Counted from the first letter of the stretch, positions 35,240 to 44,883 are shown. The stretch: DNA of 64,000 nucleotides from Stenotrophomonas maltophilia (GCF_006974125.1 NZ_CP037858.1:1550001-1614000), one strand, 5' to 3'. Numbers and translations are program-made. The notes: a model not told the origin generated them from the sequence alone.

Positions 35240-37167
35240 TCGTCGGCACCGCCGGGCATATCGACCATGGCAAGACAAGCCTGCTGCGCGCACTGACCGG
35301 CATCGAAACCGATCGCCTGCAGGAAGAGCGTACGCGCGGCATCTCCATCGAATTGGGCTATGCCTATGTCCCGGTGGAAAGCACGCACGACGACCGTCCG
35401 GCGACAACACTGGGCTTCGTCGACGTGCCGGGCCATGAGCGCTTCGTGCACACGATGGTGGCCGGCGCCACAGGTATCGATGTCGCCCTGCTGGTAATCG
35501 CCGCCGACGACGGTGTGATGCCGCAGACCCGCGAGCATCTGGCCATCCTGCAACTGCTGGGCGTGAACCGTGGTGCGGTGGCCCTGACCAAGATCGACCG
35601 TGTGGATGCGGCGCGCATCGCCCGGGTCGAGATCGAGATCGCTGCGCTGCTGGCCGCGACACCGCTGCAGAATTCCCCTCTGTTCGCCTGCAACAGCACC
35701 GCGCCCGGCGATGCCGGCATCAGCGCACTGCGAACCCAGCTGCACGCGTGGGCGGCGGATGACGCCAGCACGCGCCAGGCCGAACTGCGCTGCGAACTGT
35801 TCCGCATGCCGGTGGACCGCGTGTTCTCATTGGCAGGCCACGGCACGCTGGTGACCGGCGCAGTGCACGGGGGCATCGCCGCGGTGGGTGAGCATCTGCA
35901 GCTGATGCCGGCCGCCACGGAAGTGCGAATACGCAGCATCCACGCGCAGAACCAGGCCAGCGACCACGCAATGGCCGGGCAACGCTGCGCGTTGAACCTG
36001 GCGGCAATCGCCCGCGACGACATTCACCGCGGCGACTGGATCGCCGACCCTCGCGCACTGCTGGCCACCACCCGCGTTGATGTGCGCCTGCGGCTTTCCG
36101 CGTTGGCCGCACCATTGCGCGACTGGGCGCCGCTGCATATCCACTGGGGCACGATGCACCAGCAGGCCCATGTGGTGCTGCTGGAAGACGACGATCACGG
36201 CAATGGGCAGTTGGTGCAACTGGTGTTCGATGCACCGGTCTGTGCGATGTGTGGGGATCGCTTCATCGCCCGCGATTCAGCGGCGACCCACACGCTGGGC
36301 GGTGGCCTCGTACTCGATCCGGACCCGCCACAGCGGCGCCGGCGCAGCCCTGCACGGCTCGCGTGGCTGGGAGCACTGGAGCAACTGGCCGCGGGTGCGG
36401 GAATCGGCCCGCTGTTGCAGCAGGCGTCCTTCGGCATTGCCATGGCCGCGCTGCAACGCTACTGCCGGCGCGCCGCCGACCAGATCAATCTGCCTGCAGG
36501 CGCACAGCGCATCGTCACCCGCGAAGACACGGTGATCATCCTCGCCTCGCACTGGCGGGCGCTGCGCGAACAGGCGATCACATCGCTGCGCAGCTGGCAT
36601 GAGCGACGCCCGGACGAACCCGGTGTCGACAGCGGGCGCCTGCAGCGCAGCACCCTGCCCTCGCTTGCAGTGGGTTTGTGGAACGCGCTTCTTCAGGACC
36701 TGCTGGACGACGGCAGCGTGCAACGCGTGGGTGCCTGGTGGCGCCTGCCCGGCCATGACCATGCGCCGCCGGAACGCGAACGCCTGCTGCTGGAACGCGT
36801 GCTGCCGCAGCTGCACGCCGGTGGCTTCGATCCACCGTGGGTGCGCACTCTGGCCACCGACATCGGACTGGCCGAAGACGAGGTCCGAGCCGTCCTGCGT
36901 CGCGCCGCGGCGCGCGGTGAACTGTTCCAGGTGGTACCAGACCTGTTCTATGCACCGGCCCGCATTGCCGAGCTGGCCGCGATCGTCGCGCAGCTGTCAC
37001 AGGCCAGCGGCACGGTGGATGCGGCGGCCTTTCGCGATGCCATCGGCCTGGGCCGCAAACGCAGCATCCAGATCTTGGAGTTCTTCAATCGCGTTGGCTA
37101 CACTCGACGCGTCGGTGACCAGCATCGGCCGCGTGGCGACCTGCAGTGGAACGCAGCCCGCGACTGA
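35236..37167 (+). CDS. selB: selenocysteine-specific elongation factor SelB
   Basis: 643 residues. G domain: G1 GHIDHGKTS (residues 7-15), G2 [10 protein letters not shown]3 DVPGHERF, G4 TKID. EF-Tu-like domains 2 and 3 follow, then four C-terminal winged-helix domains (last about 200 residues) that bind the SECIS loop. The start overlaps the selA stop (ATGA). It carries Sec-tRNA-Sec to ribosomes stalled at the fdnG UGA. tRNA-Sec begins 24 bases after its stop. Confidence 0.96.
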   Translation: MIVGTAGHIDHGKTSLLRALTGIETDRLQEERTRGISIELGYAYVPVESTHDDRPATTLGFVDVPGHERFVHTMVAGATGIDVALLVIAADDGVMPQTREHLAILQLLGVNRGAVALTKIDRVDAARIARVEIEIAALLAATPLQNSPLFACNSTAPGDAGISALRTQLHAWAADDASTRQAELRCELFRMPVDRVFSLAGHGTLVTGAVHGGIAAVGEHLQLMPAATEVRIRSIHAQNQASDHAMAGQRCALNLAAIARDDIHRGDWIADPRALLATTRVDVRLRLSALAAPLRDWAPLHIHWGTMHQQAHVVLLEDDDHGNGQLVQLVFDAPVCAMCGDRFIARDSAATHTLGGGLVLDPDPPQRRRRSPARLAWLGALEQLAAGAGIGPLLQQASFGIAMAALQRYCRRAADQINLPAGAQRIVTREDTVIILASHWRALREQAITSLRSWHERRPDEPGVDSGRLQRSTLPSLAVGLWNALLQDLLDDGSVQRVGAWWRLPGHDHAPPERERLLLERVLPQLHAGGFDPPWVRTLATDIGLAEDEVRAVLRRAAARGELFQVVPDLFYAPARIAELAAIVAQLSQASGTVDAAAFRDAIGLGRKRSIQILEFFNRVGYTRRVGDQHRPRGDLQWNAARD

Positions 37168-37191
37168 GCCCACCGGCACCGCCGTACTTTC

Positions 37192-37287
37192 GGAAGGCAT
37201 GCGCATCCGGGCATGCGGCTGGGCTTCAAACCCAGCAGGGGGCGTCGATCGCTCCCTGGTAGGTTCGACTCCTGCTGCCTTCCGCCA
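37192..37287 (+). tRNA. selC: tRNA-Sec (anticodon TCA)
   Basis: Ninety-six bases with the Sec-specific long form: an 8-bp acceptor stem (GGAAGGCA / TGCCTTCC), an extended D stem and anticodon loop CTTCAAA with TCA at 37226-37228. It has a long variable arm (AGGGGGCG...CGCTCCCT), a T-loop GGTTCGACTCC and an encoded GCCA end. Arrangement and several blocks match E. coli selC. It sits between selB and selD on the same strand with 24- and 26-base gaps and has no evident promoter of its own. Confidence 0.97.
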
Positions 37288-37313
37288 TTCGTGTTTCCGC
37301 AGGAGATGTCGGC

Positions 37314-38393
37314 ATGGCCACGCACGCGCAGTCCCCCGCTCCTTCAACGGCCGCTGCCCCGCAACGACTGACGTCTCTCGCGCATGGCGGCGGCTGCGGC
37401 TGCAAGATCGCGCCGGGCGTGCTGAGCGAACTGCTGCGCGGCGTGCCAGCGCTTCCGGCACCGGCTGAGCTGCTGGTCGGCCGCGAGACCAGCGACGACG
37501 CCGCGGTGTACCGCCTCGATGATCACCAGGCCATCGTCGCCACCACTGATTTTTTCATGCCGATTGTCGACGATCCGTTCGACTTCGGCCGCATCGCCGC
37601 CACCAACGCGTTGTCGGACCTGTACGCGATGGGCGCCCGGCCATTGTTCGCGCTGGCCATCGTCGGCATGCCGATCAACACGCTGCCGCAGGACACCATC
37701 CGCCGCATCCTGCAGGGCGGCGAGCGTGCCTGCGCCGATGCAGGCATCGTGGTGGCCGGTGGCCACAGCATCGATTCGGTAGAACCGATCTATGGCCTTG
37801 CCGCGATCGGCGTTCTCGACCCGCAGCAGCTCAAGCGCAATGCCGATGCCCGCGCCGGCGACGTGCTGGTGCTGGGCAAGCCATTAGGCGTAGGCGTGTA
37901 TTCGTCGGCATTGAAGAAGGAAGTGCTGGATGCCGACGGCTACCAGCAGATGCTGGATTCAACCACCCGCCTGAACACCGTGGGCGTGCCCCTGGCCACG
38001 CTGGACGGCGTGCATGCGATGACCGACGTCACCGGCTTCGGCCTGCTCGGCCACCTGCTGGAAGTGTGCCGCGCCAGTGGCGTTGCCGCCGAAGTGGAGA
38101 GCGCACGGGTGCCGCTGCTGCCTCAGGCCCTGGAACTTTTGCAGCGCGGCTGCGTGACCGGTGCCTCCCACCGCAACTGGACCTCGTATGGCGCCCAGGT
38201 GCAGTTCGCCGAAGGCCTGGCTGCGCATTGGCAGCCACTGCTGACCGACCCGCAGACCAGCGGTGGGTTGCTGGTCTCGTGCACACCGGAGGCGGTGGAC
38301 GCGGTGCTGGCCTGCTTCCGCGATGCGGGCTTTACCCAGGCCACGGTGGTGGGGCGGCTGAACGACGCGACGCCGGGCGTCAGCGTGCGCTGA
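37314..38393 (+). CDS. selD: selenide, water dikinase (selenophosphate synthase)
   Basis: 359 residues, ATG at 37314 after AGGAGA. The catalytic GGGCGCK motif has Cys28 and Lys31 in the places of E. coli Cys17 and Lys20, so this is the Cys form, not a selenoprotein. AIRS-type ATP-binding blocks (DDAAVYRLDD, TTDFF.PIVDDPFDFG, ATNALSDLYAMG) are intact. It makes selenophosphate from selenide and ATP for SelA. It is the last gene of the selenium block. Confidence 0.97.
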   Translation: MATHAQSPAPSTAAAPQRLTSLAHGGGCGCKIAPGVLSELLRGVPALPAPAELLVGRETSDDAAVYRLDDHQAIVATTDFFMPIVDDPFDFGRIAATNALSDLYAMGARPLFALAIVGMPINTLPQDTIRRILQGGERACADAGIVVAGGHSIDSVEPIYGLAAIGVLDPQQLKRNADARAGDVLVLGKPLGVGVYSSALKKEVLDADGYQQMLDSTTRLNTVGVPLATLDGVHAMTDVTGFGLLGHLLEVCRASGVAAEVESARVPLLPQALELLQRGCVTGASHRNWTSYGAQVQFAEGLAAHWQPLLTDPQTSGGLLVSCTPEAVDAVLACFRDAGFTQATVVGRLNDATPGVSVR

Positions 38394-38401
38394 AACGATG
38401 A

Positions 38402-38419
38402 GGGCGCCCGAAGGCGCCC
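38402..38419. terminator. hairpin between selD and convergent yicC
   Basis: GGGCGCC / GGCGCCC with loop CGAA lies between two convergent genes. It has no T-run on either strand, so efficiency is uncertain. Confidence 0.5.
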
Positions 38420-38428
38420 CCTGCAGCA

Positions 38429-39289
38429 TCACTCGATGTTCTGCACCTGTTCGCGGATCTGGTCGATCAGCACCTTCAGCTCCACCGCGGCATTGGACGT
38501 GCGGCTGTCCACCGACTTCGAGCCCAGCGTATTGGCTTCGCGGTTGAACTCCTGCAGCAGGAAGTCCAGGCGGCGGCCGACCGGCTCGCGCTGCTTGAGC
38601 ACGCGGCGGATCTCGACGATGTGGCTGCCAAGACGGTCCAGTTCTTCATCCACGTCCAGCTTCTGCAGCCACAACACCAGTTCCTGCTCGGCACGACCCG
38701 GGTCGACCGGGTGCGGCAGGTCAGCCAGGCGTGCGGCCAGCTTGGCGCGCTGACCGTCGCGAATGGCCGGAATCAGCGTCCGGACTTCGGTGGCGATGCG
38801 TTCGATGCCGTCCACGCGCTCGCTGATGGCCGCGGACAACTTGCCGCCTTCGCGCTCACGGGCCTCGACGAAGCCATCCAACACCTGGTCCAGCAGCGCC
38901 AGTGCCTCGACCTGCAGGGCGGCGGCGTCGGTGGCCTCGCCACGGGTCACGCCCGGCAGCTGCAGCAGGTCGGTGAAGCTGACCTGCAGATTGGGGAAAT
39001 CGGAGGTCAGGCGGTGCGCCAGGCGGCCCAGCTGGCCCAGCAGGGCCTCGTCCACCTGCAGGTTGGCCGCCGCTTCCGGCGCACGCAGGCGCAGCACCAG
39101 ATCCAGCTTGCCGCGGCTCAGGCGCACGGCAATGCGCTCGCGCAGCTGCGGTTCCAGCGCCCGCAGTTCCTCGGGCAGGCGGGTGCCGACCTCCAGGAAG
39201 CGGTGGTTGACCGAGCGCAGCTCGCAGCCCAGCGTGCCCCACGGGGTGACCCGCTCGCCGCCGGCGTAGGCGGTCATGCTTCGAATCAT
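38429..39289 (-). CDS. yicC: YicC family endoribonuclease
   Basis: 286 residues, standard length. The N-terminal signature is [10 protein letters not shown], then [15 protein letters not shown] and SRGKLDL. The C-terminal domain holds [22 protein letters not shown] and ends with a helix ([18 protein letters not shown]). Family members cleave RNA and destabilise specific mRNAs/sRNAs. It is divergent from rph with 124 bases between. Confidence 0.93.
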   Translation of the reverse strand: MIRSMTAYAGGERVTPWGTLGCELRSVNHRFLEVGTRLPEELRALEPQLRERIAVRLSRGKLDLVLRLRAPEAAANLQVDEALLGQLGRLAHRLTSDFPNLQVSFTDLLQLPGVTRGEATDAAALQVEALALLDQVLDGFVEAREREGGKLSAAISERVDGIERIATEVRTLIPAIRDGQRAKLAARLADLPHPVDPGRAEQELVLWLQKLDVDEELDRLGSHIVEIRRVLKQREPVGRRLDFLLQEFNREANTLGSKSVDSRTSNAAVELKVLIDQIREQVQNIE

Positions 39290-39413
39290 GGATTGTGTCC
39301 GGTGCGTGCAAAGGGGGAATGGTACCCTAGCGCCCTCACCAGAGCCCCCTTGCCCGCCCCGTGAAGGCCGCGGGCGTGGCGGCGTACTCCCTCGCCATTA
39401 CGGAACCCGCACC

Positions 39414-40139
39414 ATGTCCGATTCCCGCCCCAGCGGCCGCCAGCCCGACCAGCTCCGCCCGGTCGTCATCCAACGCGGCTTCACCCGCCATGCCGAAGGT
39501 TCGGTGCTGGTGTGCTTCGGTGAAACCCGTGTGCTGTGCACCGCCAGCGTCGAGAACCGCGTGCCGGGCTTCCTGCGCGGCAAGGGCGAAGGCTGGGTCA
39601 CCGCCGAGTACGGCATGCTGCCGCGCGCCACCCACACCCGCAGCGACCGTGAAGCGGCCCGTGGCAAGCAGGGTGGCCGCACACTGGAGATCCAGCGCCT
39701 GATCGGCCGCAGCCTGCGCGCGTGCGTGGACCGCAACGCGCTGGGCGAGCGCACCATCACCCTCGACTGCGACGTGCTGCAGGCCGACGGCGGCACCCGC
39801 ACCGCTGCCATCACCGGCGCCTACGTGGCCCTGGTCGATGCGGTGAACGTGCTGATGAAGCGTGGCGACATCAAGCGCAACCCGATCCTTGGCGCGGTGG
39901 CCGCTGTGTCTGTGGGCGTGTACCGCGGCACGCCGGTACTGGACCTGGACTACGCCGAAGACAGCGACTGCGACACTGACATGAACGTGGTGATGAACGA
40001 CGGTGGTGGCTTCATCGAGCTGCAGGGCACCGCCGAAGGCCACGCCTTCCGTCGCGATGAGCTGGACGCGCTGCTGGGCCTGGCCGAAAAGGGCGTGAGC
40101 GAACTGCTGGCCGCACAGCAGGCGGCGCTGTCGGCATGA
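39414..40139 (+). CDS. rph: ribonuclease PH
   Basis: 241 residues. Phosphorolytic exoribonuclease that trims tRNA 3' ends. The start at 39414 gives [17 protein letters not shown]. Characteristic blocks are [17 protein letters not shown], the phosphate-binding [35 protein letters not shown] and [14 protein letters not shown]. It overlaps the next gene by 4 bases and heads the set rph-VOC-rdgB. Confidence 0.96.
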   Translation: MSDSRPSGRQPDQLRPVVIQRGFTRHAEGSVLVCFGETRVLCTASVENRVPGFLRGKGEGWVTAEYGMLPRATHTRSDREAARGKQGGRTLEIQRLIGRSLRACVDRNALGERTITLDCDVLQADGGTRTAAITGAYVALVDAVNVLMKRGDIKRNPILGAVAAVSVGVYRGTPVLDLDYAEDSDCDTDMNVVMNDGGGFIELQGTAEGHAFRRDELDALLGLAEKGVSELLAAQQAALSA

Positions 40140-40525
40140 ACCGCCGCATCGCCCTGACCACCCTGGTGGTGGCCGACTATGACGAAGCCATTGCCTGGTA
40201 CACCGGTAAGCTCGGCTTCGCACTGTTGGAGGACATCGACCAGGGCCACAAGCGCTGGGTGGTGGTCGGGCCGACCGATGGCAGCGCTGCCGCCCTGCTG
40301 CTGGCCCGCGCCAGCGACGAGGAACAGCGCAGCCGTGTCGGCAACCAGACCGGTGGCCGCGTCGGCTTCTTCCTCAACACCGACGACTTCCACCGCGACC
40401 ACGCGGCGATGCTGGCCGCCGGCGTCGAGTTCCTGGAAGCGCCACGCGAAGAACCCTATGCAACGGTCGCGGTGTTCCGCGACCTGTATGGCAACACCTG
40501 GGACCTGCTGGAGCCCCGCCAATGA
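40136..40525 (+). CDS. VOC (glyoxalase/bleomycin-resistance fold) protein
   Basis: 129 residues, two beta-alpha-beta-beta-beta modules: the first from [17 protein letters not shown], the second from [15 protein letters not shown]. Possible metal ligands are the late Glu in WDLLEP and acidic/His residues in the first module, but the set is not clearly that of glyoxalase I. Substrate unknown. It overlaps rph and rdgB by 4 bases each, so it is translated together with the RNA/nucleotide quality genes. Confidence 0.88.
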   Translation: MNRRIALTTLVVADYDEAIAWYTGKLGFALLEDIDQGHKRWVVVGPTDGSAAALLLARASDEEQRSRVGNQTGGRVGFFLNTDDFHRDHAAMLAAGVEFLEAPREEPYATVAVFRDLYGNTWDLLEPRQ

Positions 40526-41118
40526 AGAAACTGGTACTGGCCAGCCACAACGCCGGCAAGCTGGTGGAGATGCAGGAGATCCTTGCCGATCTGCCGCTGC
40601 AGATCACCTCGGCCGCCGAGCTGGGCCTGGGCGACGTGGAAGAGACCGGCCTGACCTTCGTCGAGAACGCGCTGCTGAAGGCACGCGCGGCCTGCGAGGC
40701 GACCGGCCTGCCGGCGCTGGCCGATGATTCGGGCCTGATCGTCGATGCCCTCGGCGGTGCGCCCGGCCTGTACAGCGCGCGCTACGCCGGCCATCCGACC
40801 AATGCTGCGGCCAACAATGCCAAGCTGCTGGACGCGATGGCCGACATTCCCGATGGCCAGCGCAGCGCCCGCTTCTATGCGGTGATCGTGCTGCTGCGCC
40901 ACGCCACCGACCCGCAGCCGCTGATCTGTGAAGGCCGCTGGGAAGGACAGATCATCCGCGAACTGCGTGGCACCAATGGTTTCGGCTACAACCCGGTATT
41001 CCTGGATACCACCCACGGCCTGACCGCCGCGGAAATGGAGCCGGCGCTGAAGAACACCATCAGCCACCGCGCCATTGCCCTGCAGCAGCTCAAGCAGCAG
41101 CTGGCGACGCTGTACTGA
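40522..41118 (+). CDS. rdgB: XTP/dITP (non-canonical purine NTP) pyrophosphatase
   Basis: 198 residues of the HAM1/RdgB family. Motifs: SHNAGKLVEMQ at the N-terminus, ETGLTFVENALLKARAA, ADDSGL, APGLYSARYAG and the C-terminal GTNGFGYNPVF with SHRA. It removes ITP, dITP and XTP from the nucleotide pool. hemW follows after 56 bases that contain a SMAG-like palindrome. Confidence 0.96.
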   Translation: MKKLVLASHNAGKLVEMQEILADLPLQITSAAELGLGDVEETGLTFVENALLKARAACEATGLPALADDSGLIVDALGGAPGLYSARYAGHPTNAAANNAKLLDAMADIPDGQRSARFYAVIVLLRHATDPQPLICEGRWEGQIIRELRGTNGFGYNPVFLDTTHGLTAAEMEPALKNTISHRAIALQQLKQQLATLY

Positions 41119-41141
41119 CGCCACCCGATCGAACCAGGGAA

Positions 41142-41163
41142 GCCGGCCAGCAGCCGGCATTAC
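41142..41163 (-). repeat. SMAG-like palindrome between rdgB and hemW
   Basis: GCCGGCCAGCAGCCGGC followed by ATTAC, the reverse of GTAAT plus the GCCGG arms seen at 42425 and 52451. It lies 12 bases before the hemW ATG. Confidence 0.6.
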
Positions 41164-41174
41164 CGAAGAAGCCC

Positions 41175-42407
41175 ATGCCGCACGCCCACGACCACGACCA
41201 CTGCAACCACCTGCCCGGCGAAGCCTGCTCCGCCGACCACGACAGCCCGCCGCGGCTGGTGCCGCCTCCGCTGTCGTTGTACGTGCACCTGCCGTGGTGC
41301 GTGCGCAAATGCCCGTACTGCGATTTCAATTCGCACCAGGCCAAGGGCGAGCTGCCGTTCGATGCCTACATCGATGCACTGCTGCGCGACCTGGACCAAG
41401 ACCTGCCGCTGGTCTGGGGGCGGGTGGTGCACAGCGTGTTCTTCGGTGGCGGGACGCCCAGCCTGTTCCCGCCGGAAGCGATCGACCGCTTCCTGCAGCA
41501 GGCCAGCGCGCGCCTGCGTTTCGCGCCCAATGCCGAGATCACCCTGGAAACCAACCCGGGCACCGCCGAGCATGGCCGCTTCGACCGCTATCGCGCGGCC
41601 GGCGTGAACCGCCTCAGCTTCGGCATCCAGAGCTTCGACGACGCGATGCTCAAGCGCCTGGGCCGCATCCACGACAGTGGCGAAGCCGAGCGCGCGGTGA
41701 AGATGGCGCAGGACGCGGGTTACGACAACTTCAACATCGACCTGATGTACGCGCTGCCGGAACAGACTCTGGCCGGCGCCGAGGCTGACCTGGAGCGCGC
41801 CTTCGCGCTGCAGCCGGCGCACATCTCGCATTACCAGCTGACCCTGGAACCGAACACGGTGTTCTTCGCGCGGCCGCCGCAGGGCATTCCCGATGAAGAC
41901 AACGCCTGGGACATGCAGGAACACTGCCAGGCCCTGCTGGCGCAGGCCGGTTTCGGCCAGTACGAAGTCAGCGCCTATGCGCGCCCCGGCCGGCAGAGTG
42001 CGCACAACCTGAACTACTGGCGTTTCGGCGATTACCTGGGCATCGGTGCCGGCGCGCACGGCAAGATCAGCTCGGGCGCCGAGGAACACGTGCTGCGCCG
42101 CTGGAAGCTGAAGCACCCGCAGGCCTACCTGGACAGCGCAGGTACTCCGGCCTCGTTCGGTGGCGACGACGTGATCGCAGCCGAACGCCTGCCGTTCGAA
42201 TACATGCTGAACCTGCTGCGCCTGCACGAAGGTTTCAGCCTGCGCGATTTCGAATCGCGCACCGGGCTGCCGCGCAGCGTGCTGGACGCTCCCCTGGCCG
42301 AGGCCGTCCAGTGCGGCTGGCTGCAGCTGGCCGATGGCCATGTGCAGCCGACCGAGCTGGGCCGCCGCTTCACCAACGACGTGGTGAGCCTGTTCCTGGA
42401 GGAATAA
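41175..42407 (+). CDS. hemW: radical SAM heme chaperone HemW
   Basis: 410 residues. The radical-SAM cluster is C42-x3-C46-x2-C49 (WCVRKCPYC), followed by FFGGGTPSLF (SAM binding), ETNPGT and RLSFGIQSF. The HemW/HemN-like C-terminal domain holds NYWRFGDYLGIGAGAHG. It lacks coproporphyrinogen-oxidase features and is expected to insert haem into respiratory enzymes. Odd feature: a His/Cys-rich N-terminal extension (HAHDHDHCNH, residues 3-12) ahead of the normal core. The next in-frame ATG is too far inside to be the start. Confidence 0.92.
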   Translation: MPHAHDHDHCNHLPGEACSADHDSPPRLVPPPLSLYVHLPWCVRKCPYCDFNSHQAKGELPFDAYIDALLRDLDQDLPLVWGRVVHSVFFGGGTPSLFPPEAIDRFLQQASARLRFAPNAEITLETNPGTAEHGRFDRYRAAGVNRLSFGIQSFDDAMLKRLGRIHDSGEAERAVKMAQDAGYDNFNIDLMYALPEQTLAGAEADLERAFALQPAHISHYQLTLEPNTVFFARPPQGIPDEDNAWDMQEHCQALLAQAGFGQYEVSAYARPGRQSAHNLNYWRFGDYLGIGAGAHGKISSGAEEHVLRRWKLKHPQAYLDSAGTPASFGGDDVIAAERLPFEYMLNLLRLHEGFSLRDFESRTGLPRSVLDAPLAEAVQCGWLQLADGHVQPTELGRRFTNDVVSLFLEE

Positions 42408-42424
42408 GCCTTCCGCCGCAAGGG

Positions 42425-42488
42425 GTAGTGCCGGCCGCTGGCCGGCAATCCGGTGCGGATCGCGTTGCCGGCCAGCGGCCGGCACTAC
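42425..42488. repeat. head-to-head SMAG dimer
   Basis: GTAGTGCCGGCCGCTGGCCG plus GCAA at 42425-42448 and its exact reverse complement at 42465-42488, separated by 16 bases. Each half is itself a hairpin, and together they can form a 24-bp stem. It lies between hemW and the DUF1631 gene. Confidence 0.85.
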
Positions 42489-42606
42489 CGCGCATCGGGG
42501 CCATGCCCTGCAGATGCATTTCACGTTCAGCCTAAAGTAGCGCCGACATCGGCCGACACGGTAGATTCACCAGATCGATCCGCGGGAATCCGGGTACCGC
42601 TCGCAG

Positions 42607-44883
42607 ATGTCAGCTGTCTTTTCCCCAACCCCTGCCGACAAGGCCCGCCTGGCTGCGGCCGACCTGCCGCCGCGGGTACGCGAACTGCTGGGCGCGTTGA
42701 TCGGCCTCTGCCGGCAGACCCTGGCCGCGCCTCTGATCCTGACCGTTGAAGCGCTGGAACAAGCGCTGCTGCACGACGCGGATCGCGCGCGCAATCCCAT
42801 GCAGCAGGCGGACCTGATGGCCCAGCGCGGCCAGCTGCATGCCTTCGCCGGCCATTTCCCCGATCGCATGCTCGATGCAGTCGCCGAATCCCTGTCACGC
42901 CTGCGTGACCCTGCGGCGGCGCCGCCGGCGCTTTCCACGCCACCACCGCTGCCCGGCATGCTGGGCCTGTCCCTGGTCGCCGAACACGATGTCGACCGCG
43001 ATCTGCTGCTGACCGAGATGGTGCGGCGCGAAACCCTGCGTTCAACCAACTCGCTGAACCTGCTGGGCCAGCGGTTGGGCGTACTCGCCGCTGCGCCGGC
43101 ATTCGAGACCGACGCCCTGCCCCTTGCACCGCAGTCCTTGTGTGCAATGGTGCGCAGGCTGGCCGAACAGGACAGTCTCAGCACCGAAGTGCAGCTGGCG
43201 CTGTACCGCAGCTTCGAACGCCAGGTACTGGAGCGCCTGGGCGATGTACTCGACCGCGCCAATGCCCTGCTGTCCCAGCAGGGCGTCCTGCCCGGGCTGG
43301 TCTACACCCCTTACCTGGCACGCTCGGCGAGCACGCGGCGCATCATCACCCAGTCGGTGGGGGGGGGCCGCGCGACGCAGCCCGCCAAACGTACTGCAGC
43401 GCCGCTGACCGGCTGGAACGGGGCGGCCCCCTCCGGCTCGTGGTCGAACCTGCTGCAGGATGCTATCAGCGACAGTGGTACCGTCGGCTCGGCCATCCCC
43501 GGGATGACCACCTCCGCCGGCAGCGCCCTGCATGAACTGCTGCAGCAGGCCCGGCAGGCCGGCGCAGCGCCCGCGCAGAGCGTTGCCGTGCCCAGCGCCG
43601 CCGTGGATGCCGTACTCGCGCGACTGCAGGCCCAGTCCAGCGCCGCCACCGGCGTTGCCGATCTGCAGGCGGCCGTTGTCGCCCAGCTCCGCAGCGAGCA
43701 TGGCGTACAGGCGCAGCTCGGCAGCCATGACCGTGACAACCTCGACCTGCTGCGCCTGCTGATGCAGCAGGTGCAGCAGCAGCAACGCCCAGACCCGGTG
43801 CCGGCGGCCCTGCTGGCACGCCTGCAGGTGCCACTGGCGCGCGCCGCCATGGCCGACCCCGGCTTCTTCGTGCGTGACGAGCACCCCGCCCGCGAACTGC
43901 TCAACCAGGTCGCCGAAGCCGGCGCCAGCTGGCTGGGCGATGATGATGTCGATCCGCAGCTGCTGCAGCGCATGGCGCAGAGTGTGCAGGGCCTGCTGGG
44001 CCAGGACGTCCGTACCCCGGAAGCCTTCGCCACCGCCAGCGAGGACGTGCAGCAGCACCAGCGTGCGGCGGTTCACCGCGCCGAGCTGGCTGAGCGCCGC
44101 CACGTCGAAGCCGCGCGCGGCAAGGAACGCCTGGAACTCGCCCGGCGCCAGGCCAATGCGCAGATTGACCAGTGCTGCGATGCGCAGGCACCGCCGCGCT
44201 TCGTGCAGACGCTGCTGCGCCAGGCATGGGCCGATGCCCTCACCCTGACCCGCCTGCGCCACGGCGATGATTCACCGCAATGGCAGGAACGCCTGCAACA
44301 GACCCAGCGCATTGCAGCGGTGACCGCGCAGGCCGTGGACGCCCCCGGTGGCACCGATGCCGCACTCGCCAGCGACGTGGAAGCCGCGCTGGTACAGGTG
44401 GGCTACCACGCCGAGGAAGCCGCCGCGGTCGCGCGCAGGCTGGCGACACCCGGCGGCGAGGATGACAGCACCTCGCGCACCGAACTCAGTGCGCGCCTGA
44501 AGGCGCGCGCACGGCTGGGAGAGCAGGCCGGGCCTACCACCACAGCACCGTCCAGCCCACGCAACGCCGCCGAGGAAGCCGCCTACCAGCTGCTGTCCGC
44601 GCTGCCGTTCGGCAGCTGGTTCGACATCGACAATGGCGATGGCACGCTGCGCCGCCAGCGCCTGTCCTGGTACAGCCTGCTGACCGGCCATGCCCTGTTC
44701 GTCAATCCGCGCGGACAGAAGATCGCCGATACCGACCTGGATACGCTGGCCCGGCAGCTCAGCGCGGGCCGCGCGCAGCTGGTCACCGAAGACAAGGGGC
44801 GACTGGTTGATCGTGCCTGGCAGGCCAGCCTCGACGCACTGCGCGCACTGGCCGACGGCCACGCCGGGGAGACATCCGCATGA
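42607..44883 (+). CDS. DUF1631 family protein
   Basis: 758 residues, alanine/glutamine-rich, largely helical, no signal peptide. The DUF1631 pattern runs over most of its length: N-terminal AAADLPPRVRELLG and TEVQLALYRSFERQVLERLGDVLDRANALL; C-terminal AYQLLSALPFGSWFDI and RLSWYSLLTGHALFVNPRGQK. The C-terminal part resembles PilZ-like beta structure found in some c-di-GMP-linked proteins, and a PilZ gene follows with a 4-base overlap, so a role in c-di-GMP signalling is likely but inferred. A run of nine G at 43359-43367 in codons 251-254 makes the gene prone to slippage. Confidence 0.85.
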   Translation: MSAVFSPTPADKARLAAADLPPRVRELLGALIGLCRQTLAAPLILTVEALEQALLHDADRARNPMQQADLMAQRGQLHAFAGHFPDRMLDAVAESLSRLRDPAAAPPALSTPPPLPGMLGLSLVAEHDVDRDLLLTEMVRRETLRSTNSLNLLGQRLGVLAAAPAFETDALPLAPQSLCAMVRRLAEQDSLSTEVQLALYRSFERQVLERLGDVLDRANALLSQQGVLPGLVYTPYLARSASTRRIITQSVGGGRATQPAKRTAAPLTGWNGAAPSGSWSNLLQDAISDSGTVGSAIPGMTTSAGSALHELLQQARQAGAAPAQSVAVPSAAVDAVLARLQAQSSAATGVADLQAAVVAQLRSEHGVQAQLGSHDRDNLDLLRLLMQQVQQQQRPDPVPAALLARLQVPLARAAMADPGFFVRDEHPARELLNQVAEAGASWLGDDDVDPQLLQRMAQSVQGLLGQDVRTPEAFATASEDVQQHQRAAVHRAELAERRHVEAARGKERLELARRQANAQIDQCCDAQAPPRFVQTLLRQAWADALTLTRLRHGDDSPQWQERLQQTQRIAAVTAQAVDAPGGTDAALASDVEAALVQVGYHAEEAAAVARRLATPGGEDDSTSRTELSARLKARARLGEQAGPTTTAPSSPRNAAEEAAYQLLSALPFGSWFDIDNGDGTLRRQRLSWYSLLTGHALFVNPRGQKIADTDLDTLARQLSAGRAQLVTEDKGRLVDRAWQASLDALRALADGHAGETSA
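43359..43367 (+). repeat. homopolymeric G9 tract inside the DUF1631 gene
   Basis: Nine consecutive G within codons for Ser-Val-Gly-Gly-Gly-Arg. The gene is in frame with nine; plus or minus one would truncate the protein after roughly a third of its length. Confidence 0.85.

Noticed and set aside
33815-38393. SelD itself being a selenoprotein, or a second UGA-Sec in the block
   Set aside because: The catalytic position in SelD is a Cys codon (GGGCGCK) and no other in-frame TGA interrupts these genes.
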